Shown: piece by piece, positions 57,327 through 64,000 of the stretch
How positions within the stretch are numbered: the first letter of the stretch is position 1
Layout of the letters: every line of letters starts with the position of its first letter
Assembly (NCBI GenBank): GCA_009843915.1
Contig: VYCM01000098.1
Location: 1 to 64,000, forward strand
Length of the DNA: 64,000 nt
From: Acidimicrobiaceae bacterium
Lineage (GTDB): Bacteria > Actinomycetota > Acidimicrobiia > Acidimicrobiales > Aldehydirespiratoraceae
Direction of reading: 5' to 3'
The notes under the pieces: generated by a model
Told to the model about the DNA's origin: nothing
Seen by the model: the letters and a program-made list of their open reading frames with translations, nothing else
Databases searched by the model: none
Translations under genes and position numbers: made by a program

Positions 57327-58727
57327 GTGCTCCCCGGCCCGACCTCGGACGCGCGGTACCGCGAGCGGTCGATGTGGCTGGACACGTATCCCAGCTCACT
57401 TGAGTCCAGGCCCGCGCTCGAAGGTGACATTGACACTGACGTAGCCATTGTCGGCGGCGGGTTCACCGGATTGTGGACCGCCTACTACCTGCGACAGCTC
57501 GATCCGACGCTGCGGGTGACGGTGATCGAGCGTGACATCTGCGGCTTCGGGGCCTCCGGCCGCAACGGCGGCTGGGTGGTGGGCGAGCTGGCCGCGGGCA
57601 TTGAGGCGTACGCGGCCATCGCCGACCTGCCTGCCTCGCTGCGTCTCGCCCGGGCCGTGTTCGACAGCGTCGACGAGATCGGTCGGGTGGCCGCGGCCGA
57701 GAGCATCGACTGCGGCTATCACAAGGGCGGGGTGATCCGCTTCGCTCGCAACCGTCCTCAAGCGGAGCGCCAGGCCGCCGAGATAGCGCATCACCACGAA
57801 CTCGGTCTAACCACCGACGAGGTCCGGTTGCTGACCGCGGATGAAGCACGGGCTCACGCCAGCGCCACCGACGTGCTCGGCGGCATCTTCTACGCACCCT
57901 GTGCGGCGGTCGACCCGGCCCGGCTGGTGCGGGGACTGGCCGACGTGGTGGAGCGGCGAGGCGCGACCATCGTCGAGCAGACGGCTGCGCTCGCTATCGA
58001 GCCCGGCCGGGTACTGACCGACCAGGGCACGGTGCGGGCCGAGGTGGTGGTGCGGGCCACCGAGGCCTACACCCGGGACCTGCGGGGCCGCCGGCGCCAG
58101 CTGCTGCCGATCTACTCGCTGATGATCGGCACCGAGCCGCTGCCGCAATCGGTGTTCGACGAGATCGGCCTGGCTGACCGGCCGACGTTCGCCGACGACC
58201 GCTACATGGTGATCTACGGCCAGCGCACCGCTGATGACCGCATCGCCTTCGGTGGCCGGGGAGTGCCCTACCTGTACGGCTCGAGGATCAGCCCGTCGAT
58301 CGAGCGCCACCACCGATCACACGAGCGCATCCACCGCACGCTGGTGGATCTGTTCCCAGCGCTGTCGAGTGCCCGGATCACCCACCGATGGGGCGGCGTG
58401 CTTGCCGTGCCCCGCAACTGGACCCCGTTCGTGCACTTCGACCGGGCCGCGGGCACCGCCGGCGCGGGCGGGTACGTGGGGGAGGGGGTGGCCCCGTCGA
58501 ACCTGGCCGGCCGCACCCTGGCTGACCTGATCACCGGCACCGACTCCGAGCGGATCGACCTGCCGTGGGTGGGCGTCCACCACCGCCGCTGGGAGCCCGA
58601 GCCCCTGCGCTGGCTCGGCGTGCGGGGCAGCCGCTGGATCCTGGCCGGCGCCGACATCTACGAATACCGAACCAATCGACAGGCGAGGGCCGCGGTAGCC
58701 CTAGCCCGCAAGATCCGCAATGACTGA
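57327..58727 (+). CDS. FAD-dependent amine oxidoreductase (DAO family, PuuB-like)
   Basis: About 466 residues. The FAD motif DVAIVGGGFTGLWTAYYL is followed by ICGFGASGRNGGWVVGE, typical of gamma-glutamylputrescine oxidases and their relatives. GGVLAVPRNWTPFV and GYVGEGVAPSNLAG are C-terminal family stretches. It oxidises a C-N bond of an amine or N-methyl amino acid. With the aminotransferase that follows, and the GlnA-like gene at 44 kb, it extends the amine-catabolism theme. Confidence 0.88.
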   Translation: MLPGPTSDARYRERSMWLDTYPSSLESRPALEGDIDTDVAIVGGGFTGLWTAYYLRQLDPTLRVTVIERDICGFGASGRNGGWVVGELAAGIEAYAAIADLPASLRLARAVFDSVDEIGRVAAAESIDCGYHKGGVIRFARNRPQAERQAAEIAHHHELGLTTDEVRLLTADEARAHASATDVLGGIFYAPCAAVDPARLVRGLADVVERRGATIVEQTAALAIEPGRVLTDQGTVRAEVVVRATEAYTRDLRGRRRQLLPIYSLMIGTEPLPQSVFDEIGLADRPTFADDRYMVIYGQRTADDRIAFGGRGVPYLYGSRISPSIERHHRSHERIHRTLVDLFPALSSARITHRWGGVLAVPRNWTPFVHFDRAAGTAGAGGYVGEGVAPSNLAGRTLADLITGTDSERIDLPWVGVHHRRWEPEPLRWLGVRGSRWILAGADIYEYRTNRQARAAVALARKIRND

Positions 58728-58764
58728 CCGCTTGGAGGCGGCGCTGCGCCGGGACCGGCGAAGG

Positions 58765-58770
58765 CATAAT
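58765..58770 (+). promoter_or_regulatory. Leaderless -10 box (CATAAT) of the aminotransferase gene
   Basis: CATAAT is followed by 7 nt and ATG 58778; the spacing agrees with other leaderless genes here. Confidence 0.5.
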
Positions 58771-58777
58771 CTGGCGC

Positions 58778-60070
58778 ATGACCACAAACGCTGAACTGGC
58801 CGAGCGGTACGGGGCGGCGCTGCCCAGCTTCCTGCACCTGCTCCACGACGAGCCGGTGTCGATCGACAGGGGCGAGGGCAGCTACGTCTGGGACGTCGAG
58901 GGCCGTCGCTACCTCGACTTCTTCGGCGGGGTGCTCACCACCATGATCGGCCACGCCGAGCCCAGCGTGGTGGCCGCGGTTCAGGAGCAGGCGGCCAAGG
59001 TGATGCACACCTCCACGCTGTACCTGAGCGAGCCGATGATCGCCTTCGCCGAGGACGTGGCCCGGGTGTCGGGAATCGACGACGCCCGGGTGTTCTTCAC
59101 GCCCTCGGGCAGCGAGGCCAACGACGCCGCCCTGCTCATGGCGACCGTGCACCGCGGCTCCAACCAGATCCTGGCCATGCGCAACAGCTACCACGGGCGC
59201 ACCTTCTCGGCTCAGGCCATCACCGCCCACCGCAGCTGGTCGTCGACCAGCCTCACCGGGCTCAACGTCACCTTTGTCCAGGGCGGCTACCGGCTGCGAA
59301 GCCCGTTCCGCCACCTCGACGACGACGCATACACCACAGCGTGCGTCGACGACCTCGTGCAGCTCATCGACATGACCACCTCGGGGGACGTGGCCGCCAT
59401 GATCGCCGAGCCCATCCAGGGCGTGGGCGGGTTCGCGGTTCCCCCCGACGGCTTCTTCGGGGCCATGGGAAAGGTGCTGTCGTCCCACGGCATCCTGTTC
59501 ATCTCCGACGAGGTGCAGACCGGCTGGGGCCGCACCGGCGAGCACTTCTGGGGCTACGAGGCCCACGGGATCGTGCCCGACATGCTCACCTTCGCCAAAG
59601 GGGTCGGCAACGGCATCACCCTGGCCGGCGTGGTGGGACGGGCCGAGATCTTCGACTCCATCGGCGCGCTCCAGTTCTCAACCTTCGGCGGCAACCCGCT
59701 GTCGGCCGCCGCCGGTCGGGCCACGCTGCGGCGGGTGCTGGAGGACGACCTCCAGGCCAACGCGCTGGCCATGGGCCGGCGGCTGGTGGACGCGTTGACT
59801 CCGGCGGTGGAGCGGGCCGACTTCGTCGCCGAGCTGCGGGGCCGCGGGCTGATGCAGGCCATGGAGTTCGTGCATCCCGGCTCCATCGAGCCCGACGCGG
59901 CCCGCGCCGGAGCGGTGCTCGAGGCCTGCCGGGACCGGGGCCTGCTGGTCGGCAAGGGAGGCCTCTACGGCAACGTGATCCGGGTCACCCCCATGCTCAA
60001 CGTCACCGCGGCCGAGATCGACGAAGGCGCCGCCGCGCTGGTGGGAGCGCTAGACGCCGCCGACGCTTGA
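58778..60070 (+). CDS. Class III aminotransferase (AGXT2-like)
   Basis: About 430 residues. PLP lysine in LTFAKGVGNGITLAGVVGR, FFTPSGSEANDAALLMA for the phosphate and LFISDEVQTGWGRTG as the Asp motif. The ISDEVQTGWGRTG and KGVGNGI stretches recall alanine-glyoxylate aminotransferase 2 and related omega-aminotransferases. It likely handles the product of the adjacent PuuB-like oxidase. It is only moderately similar to the copy at 46.9 kb. Confidence 0.9.
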   Translation: MTTNAELAERYGAALPSFLHLLHDEPVSIDRGEGSYVWDVEGRRYLDFFGGVLTTMIGHAEPSVVAAVQEQAAKVMHTSTLYLSEPMIAFAEDVARVSGIDDARVFFTPSGSEANDAALLMATVHRGSNQILAMRNSYHGRTFSAQAITAHRSWSSTSLTGLNVTFVQGGYRLRSPFRHLDDDAYTTACVDDLVQLIDMTTSGDVAAMIAEPIQGVGGFAVPPDGFFGAMGKVLSSHGILFISDEVQTGWGRTGEHFWGYEAHGIVPDMLTFAKGVGNGITLAGVVGRAEIFDSIGALQFSTFGGNPLSAAAGRATLRRVLEDDLQANALAMGRRLVDALTPAVERADFVAELRGRGLMQAMEFVHPGSIEPDAARAGAVLEACRDRGLLVGKGGLYGNVIRVTPMLNVTAAEIDEGAAALVGALDAADA

Positions 60071-60118
60071 GCCTGTCGACGGTCCGCTCGCCGGTTGCGC
60101 ACTGAACGGCCCGGACAG

Positions 60119-60949
60119 ATGCTCGCCGTCACCCTGCTAGGAACCGGTGGTCCCATACCCGACCCGCAGCGAGCGGGTCCCTCCACACTCGTCTCTGGAG
60201 GATCCGAGCAGTACCTGGTGGACGCCGGCCGGGGCGTGCTCATGCGCCTGGCCGCCGCGGGAGTCGGTCCCGCGCAGTTGAACGCCGTACTGCTCACCCA
60301 CCTTCACAGCGACCACATCACCGATCTCAATGACGTGATCACCACCCGATGGATCACCACCTTCGAGCCGAGCCCGCTCACCATCGTCGGCCCGGCCGGG
60401 ACGCGGCGGGTAGTAGCCGGCATCGGGGAGTCGCTCGGCCCCGACATCGGCTACCGCATCGCACACCATGACGACCTCGACTACCCGCCGCCGGTGGAGG
60501 TGATCGAGGCCACCGAGGGCGAGATCTACCTGGGCGGAGACGTGCGCATCTCCTGCGCTCCGACCGACCACAGACCGGTCGAGCCCACGGTGGCCTTCCG
60601 CTTCGACTACGGGGGCGCATCGGTCGTGGCGGCGGGCGACACCGTGCCCTGTGACGGGCTCGACCGGCTGTGCGAGGGCGCGCAGGCGCTGGTTCATACC
60701 GTCATCCGCAAGGAAGTCGTCTCGGCGATACCCATCCCGCGGGTGCTCGACACCCTCGACTACCACTCGTCACCGGCCGAGGCCGCCCAAACCGCGGCGC
60801 GGGCCGGCATGGACACGCTCGTGCTGACTCACTACTTCCCGCCCCCGGCCGCCGGAGACGAAGACGCCTACCGGGCTCTGGCCGCCGAGCACTTCGACGG
60901 CACGATCGAGGTCGGTGACGACCTGCACCGGGTAGAGGTCCGACCTTGA
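60119..60949 (+). CDS. Metallo-beta-lactamase-fold hydrolase (RNase Z-like)
   Basis: About 276 residues. [16 protein letters not shown] begins the fold, [15 protein letters not shown] is the HxHxDH zinc motif and further ligands lie in [11 protein letters not shown] and LTHYFPPP. The start resembles ribonuclease Z and arylsulfatase-like MBL enzymes (AtsA type), but this is not decisive. ATG 60119 is chosen over the TTG at 60095 given in the track. It precedes the sulfatase gene by 58 bp. Confidence 0.85.
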   Translation: MLAVTLLGTGGPIPDPQRAGPSTLVSGGSEQYLVDAGRGVLMRLAAAGVGPAQLNAVLLTHLHSDHITDLNDVITTRWITTFEPSPLTIVGPAGTRRVVAGIGESLGPDIGYRIAHHDDLDYPPPVEVIEATEGEIYLGGDVRISCAPTDHRPVEPTVAFRFDYGGASVVAAGDTVPCDGLDRLCEGAQALVHTVIRKEVVSAIPIPRVLDTLDYHSSPAEAAQTAARAGMDTLVLTHYFPPPAAGDEDAYRALAAEHFDGTIEVGDDLHRVEVRP

Positions 60950-61007
60950 CGTCCACGAGCACCGGCGCGAGAACATGCACAAGAACCTGCACCGAGAGGG
61001 GAGCCCC

Positions 61008-63281
61008 ATGACCAGAGGGCCCGTTCCCATCCCGACCTTCGAGGGCCGCATCGGTCGAACCCGGGCCGAGTCCGAGCCCTGCTTCAGCGAGCCGCCGCAC
61101 CCAGGCGAGGACTCGCCCAACGTTGTGATCATCCTGCTCGACGACACCGGCTTCGCCCAGTTCGGCTGCTACGGCTCCGACATCGACACCCCGAACGTCG
61201 ACCGGCTGGCCGAGGGCGGGCTCCAGTTCACCAACTTCCACGTCACCCCGCTGTGCTCGCCCACCCGGGCCGCGCTGCTCACCGGACGCTCCCAGCACGC
61301 GGTGGGCATGCGCACGCTGGCCAACTTCAGGAGCGGCTTCCCGAACCAGCTCGGCCATGTCTCCAACCATGCGGCCACCGTCGCCGAGGTCCTGAGCGCC
61401 ATCGGCTACGCCACCTTCTGCGCGGGCAAGTGGCATCTGGGCCACACCCAGGACAGCTCGGCCGCCGGCCCCTTCGACCAGTGGCCGCTGGGCCGCGGCT
61501 TCGACCGGTTCTACGGGTTTCTCGAGGGCGAGACCGACCAGTTCAACCCGGAACTGATAATCGACAATCACCGCGCCGACCCTCCGGCCGCACCCGAGGA
61601 CGGCTACCACCTCAGCGAGGACCTCGTCGACCAGCTGCTGCTGATGATCGGCGACAGCAAGGGAGTCCGCCCCGACCGGCCCTTCTTCGCCTACCTGCCC
61701 TTCGGCGCCACCCACGCCCCCCACCAGTCGCCGGCCGGCTACCTGGCCAAGTACCGGGGACGCTACGACGACGGATGGGACATCGTGCGGGAGCGCTGGT
61801 ACCGGCGCCAGCTAGATCTCGGCGTGATCCCCGAGGGAACCCGGCTGGCGCCCCGCAACCCGGGAGTGGATCCCTGGGACACGCTGCCCGAGACCCACCA
61901 GCGGTTCGCCGCCCGCCTCCAGGAGGCCTTCGCGGCCTTCCTCGACCACACCGACGACCAGATCGGGCGGCTGGTCGGTGGCCTCGACCGGCTGGGCCAA
62001 CTCGACAACACGATCCTGGTGGTGCTCTCAGACAACGGGGCGTCGCAGGAGGGCGGCCCGTTCGGGGTGATGCACGAGATGAAGTGGTTCAACGGCATAC
62101 CGGAGATACCGGAGGAGGCGGTCGCCCGGCTCGACGAGATCGGCGGGCCCCGCAGCTACGTCAACTACCCGTGGGGCTGGGCCCAGTGCGGCAACAGCCC
62201 GTTCAAGTGGTACAAGCAGAACACCCACGAGGGTGGGGTTCATGTGCCCCTGATCGTCCACTGGCCCGAGGGAATAGGCGCCTCCGAGCGGGGAACGATG
62301 CGGCACCAGTTCACCAACGTCTCCGATGTCGTGCCCACGATCTACGAACTGCTGGGCATCACCCCGCCCGAAGTGCTCAACGGATTCGAGCAGATGCCGG
62401 TCACGGGCCACTCGTTCGCGCCGGTGATGGCCGACGCCGGCCATCCGGCCACCAACACCCTCCAGTACTTCGAGATGGCCGGCTCGCGGGCGCTGGTGGC
62501 CGGCCATTGGAAGGCGGTGTGCCGACACATCCACGGCACCGACTTCGACGCCGATCAGTGGGAGCTGTATGACCTGTCGGCGGACGCCTCGGAATGCGAC
62601 GACCTCGCGACGCGGCAGCCCGACAAGCTCGCCGAGCTGATCGAGCTGTGGTGGAGCGAGGCCGAGCGCAACGGCGTGCTGCCCCTCGACGACAGCTTCG
62701 TCGGCATGTTCAGGCCCCGCCTGAACGACCGCTCGCCTCATCCCACCAGCCGCCGCTACCGGTACCGGCCCCCGATGTCGCCCATCGCGGTGCAGGCCGC
62801 TCCCGGCCCGGGTGGGCGGAGGTTCAGCCTCGACGCTCGGGTGACCCGAGCGGTGGGCGACGAGGGCGTGATCTGGGCGACCGGCACGGCCAGCGCCGGG
62901 GTCTCGATGTTCGTGCAGGACGACCGGCTCGTCGTGGATTACAACGCGTTCGGTGACCACACCGTGCTGGAGTCCGACACGGAGGTGCCCACAGGGGACG
63001 CCACCGTGTCGATGTGCCTCGAGCGCACCAGCCGCACTGCGGGCACGCTGGAGATCGCCATCGACGGCGTCGAGTGCGGGCGCTGCGACCTGCCGGTGTT
63101 CATGGGGATCATCTCCGCGGTCGGCACCAGCATCGGCCGCGACCACGGCTCAGCGGTGTCTGATCGCTACGCGGCGCCCTTCCCATTCTCGGGCACGCTG
63201 CACGAGGTCGAGATCCAGCTGGCGCCGCGAACCCGCCGCGACGACGTCAATACAGCCCGCGCCGAGATGGCCCGGCAGTGA
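61008..63281 (+). CDS. Arylsulfatase (type I, formylglycine)
   Basis: About 757 residues. The sulfatase signature LCSPTRAALLTGR carries the cysteine (about residue 83) that is converted to formylglycine; metal ligands are in IILLDDTGFAQFG and VLSDNGASQEGG, and GKWHLGHTQ is the second signature. The length and the C-terminal beta-rich domain (about residues 590-757) match the long mycobacterial AtsD-type arylsulfatases. No sulfatase-modifying enzyme is in the window. ATG 61008 follows GGGGAG; ATG 60975 is possible. No signal peptide is visible, so it may be cytoplasmic. Confidence 0.92.
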   Translation: MTRGPVPIPTFEGRIGRTRAESEPCFSEPPHPGEDSPNVVIILLDDTGFAQFGCYGSDIDTPNVDRLAEGGLQFTNFHVTPLCSPTRAALLTGRSQHAVGMRTLANFRSGFPNQLGHVSNHAATVAEVLSAIGYATFCAGKWHLGHTQDSSAAGPFDQWPLGRGFDRFYGFLEGETDQFNPELIIDNHRADPPAAPEDGYHLSEDLVDQLLLMIGDSKGVRPDRPFFAYLPFGATHAPHQSPAGYLAKYRGRYDDGWDIVRERWYRRQLDLGVIPEGTRLAPRNPGVDPWDTLPETHQRFAARLQEAFAAFLDHTDDQIGRLVGGLDRLGQLDNTILVVLSDNGASQEGGPFGVMHEMKWFNGIPEIPEEAVARLDEIGGPRSYVNYPWGWAQCGNSPFKWYKQNTHEGGVHVPLIVHWPEGIGASERGTMRHQFTNVSDVVPTIYELLGITPPEVLNGFEQMPVTGHSFAPVMADAGHPATNTLQYFEMAGSRALVAGHWKAVCRHIHGTDFDADQWELYDLSADASECDDLATRQPDKLAELIELWWSEAERNGVLPLDDSFVGMFRPRLNDRSPHPTSRRYRYRPPMSPIAVQAAPGPGGRRFSLDARVTRAVGDEGVIWATGTASAGVSMFVQDDRLVVDYNAFGDHTVLESDTEVPTGDATVSMCLERTSRTAGTLEIAIDGVECGRCDLPVFMGIISAVGTSIGRDHGSAVSDRYAAPFPFSGTLHEVEIQLAPRTRRDDVNTARAEMARQ

Positions 63282-63290
63282 CTCGCCCGC

Positions 63291-63329
63291 GGCCCGAGCG
63301 GCCCGTGAGCGCAGCGAACAAGATCGGGA
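63291..63329 (+). repeat. Dispersed repeat, copy 5 (short)
   Basis: GGCCCGAGCGGCCCGTGAGC and the following GCAGCGAACAAGATCGGGA match the core of the repeats at 9.49 kb and 29.8-30.25 kb. It begins 10 bp after the sulfatase stop, between convergent genes. Confidence 0.7.
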
Positions 63330-63345
63330 GAAATTGCGGCCGGCC

Positions 63346-64000
63346 TCAGGACGGCGTGAGGTGGGCGGTGGCTCCCTGCCCCAGCACTCGCAGGAAGGCT
63401 CCGGCCCGGGGCTTGGGGTAGAAGAAGCTTGACTTGGGCGGCATCTTGCTGCCCTCGTCGGCCACGGCCAGCAGCTCGTCCACCGACAGTGGGTACATCA
63501 CGAAGCCGACCCGGCTGCCTGCGTCGCAGCGGCGCACCAGTTCGTCCAGCCCGGCGGTGTCGGGCACGTAGTCGGCCGTGCCGGTGGCCGCCAGCTCATC
63601 GGCGCCCAGAACGGGGTCGATCACCAGTCGCCGCAGCCGGTCGACGTCTAGAGAATCGAGGGCGCCCGCTTCGGAGTCCGGCGGGGGCAGCGTCAGCCGG
63701 TGCCAGCTGCCCGCGGCGTACACGCCTACCTCGCCCCGCCATCTGGGCCGAGCGTCCTCTGCGCCTTCCACGCGCTCCAGTTCTCCGCCCATGTAGCTGG
63801 TCCTGGAGCGGAGCGCCCACAGGAGGTCGTCGCGATTGTCGTGGCGCTGGTCGGCCACTACGCGGTGGTAGGCCTCCACGTGCAACTGGCTGTGGGGAAA
63901 CACCGCGGCCAGCGTCCGGGTGAGCACCGGGTTTCCGGGGTCGCACCGAAGCGCCCGCTGCGCGGCGGCTGAGCGGTGGTGCCCATCGGTCACGTAGAGG
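63346..64000 (-). CDS. DUF1015-family protein, 5' end cut off by window edge
   Basis: At least 215 residues are visible, the C-terminal part of a DUF1015 protein. VTDGHHRSAAAQRAL near the visible start, then GFVMYPLSVDELLAVADEGSKMPPKSSFFYPKPRAGAF at the end are family hallmarks. The family is widespread and has a ParB-like kinase-related fold; its role here is unknown to me. The N-terminus lies beyond 64000. The gene is convergent with the sulfatase. Confidence 0.85.
   Translation of the reverse strand, partial: LYVTDGHHRSAAAQRALRCDPGNPVLTRTLAAVFPHSQLHVEAYHRVVADQRHDNRDDLLWALRSRTSYMGGELERVEGAEDARPRWRGEVGVYAAGSWHRLTLPPPDSEAGALDSLDVDRLRRLVIDPVLGADELAATGTADYVPDTAGLDELVRRCDAGSRVGFVMYPLSVDELLAVADEGSKMPPKSSFFYPKPRAGAFLRVLGQGATAHLTPS

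Noticed and set aside
60119-60949. Call as tRNA 3'-processing RNase Z
   Set aside because: The HxHxDH motif and start fit, but the family-specific exosite arm is not evident and the context is a sulfatase/catabolic region.

Overview
The window is a single 64-kb, very GC-rich chromosomal stretch that is almost fully coding. An actinobacterium, probably of the Acidimicrobiia type, is the best guess. The reasons are coenzyme-F420 genes (cofC and a luciferase-like F420 oxidoreductase), heavy use of GTG and one TTG start, many 4-bp ATGA/GTGA overlaps, several genes with a TAnnnT -10 box 6-7 nt before the start codon (leaderless transcripts), and several families otherwise known from mycobacteria. 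No tRNA, rRNA, CRISPR array, prophage or transposase was seen. All functional calls come from reading motifs and remembered family knowledge; no database search was run.

Layout. (1) 1-8.4 kb: housekeeping genes: a partial LLM oxidoreductase, a methyltransferase, an inositol-phosphatase family enzyme, a lipid kinase, and a minus-strand operon cofC - PIG-L deacetylase - CtpE-like P-type ATPase - degenerate SDR - active SDR. (2) 8.4-12 kb: gpsA, an unknown protein and the cobalt transporter pair cbtB-cbtA. (3) 12-34 kb: an unusual nitrogen-metabolism region. It holds all subunits of an AllFGH-type (oxamate) carbamoyltransferase plus carbamate kinase. It also holds homologues of the nitrogen-starvation/Nit1C set (Sll0783/MSMEG_0572, Sll0787 AIR-synthase-like, MSMEG_0568 radical SAM, Sll0786 acetyltransferase, MSMEG_0565 glycosyltransferase), a cobalt-type nitrile hydratase with a His-tailed accessory protein, an AmiS/UreI channel, a phosphosulfolactate-synthase (ComA) homologue followed by an unknown protein and two aspartase/fumarase-superfamily lyases, an OsmC protein, a CoA-disulfide-reductase-like flavoprotein and an XRE-cupin regulator. 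An AAA ATPase and three 139-bp tandem repeats interrupt it. (4) 33.8-36 kb: rnhB, a small unknown, a VOC protein and thrH. (5) 36-54.8 kb: a long co-directional operon with a branched-chain-amino-acid-type ABC transporter (LivK, LivF, LivH and a LivM-LivG fusion), a GntR regulator, two acyl-CoA dehydrogenases, a zinc alcohol dehydrogenase, a gamma-glutamylamide-synthetase-like GlnA homologue, two P450s with one ferredoxin, a class III aminotransferase, an aldehyde dehydrogenase and a class III CoA-transferase. This reads as uptake and oxidation of an amine. (6) 54.7-64 kb: a GNAT and a C45 acyltransferase, a VapBC pair, a PuuB-like oxidase, a second class III aminotransferase, a beta-lactamase-fold hydrolase, an arylsulfatase and a partial DUF1015 gene.

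How the genes may work together. Cobalt imported by CbtAB would feed the cobalt nitrile hydratase. Amides and small nitrogen compounds could cross via the AmiS-like channel. The AllFGH/AllK set would exchange a carbamoyl group between an amide-type acceptor such as oxamate and phosphate, and make ATP from carbamoyl phosphate. The ComA/lyase module resembles the start of bacterial coenzyme M synthesis. Having all of this interleaved with Nit1C-type genes, with nitrile hydratase where a nitrilase is usual, is the most novel feature of the window.
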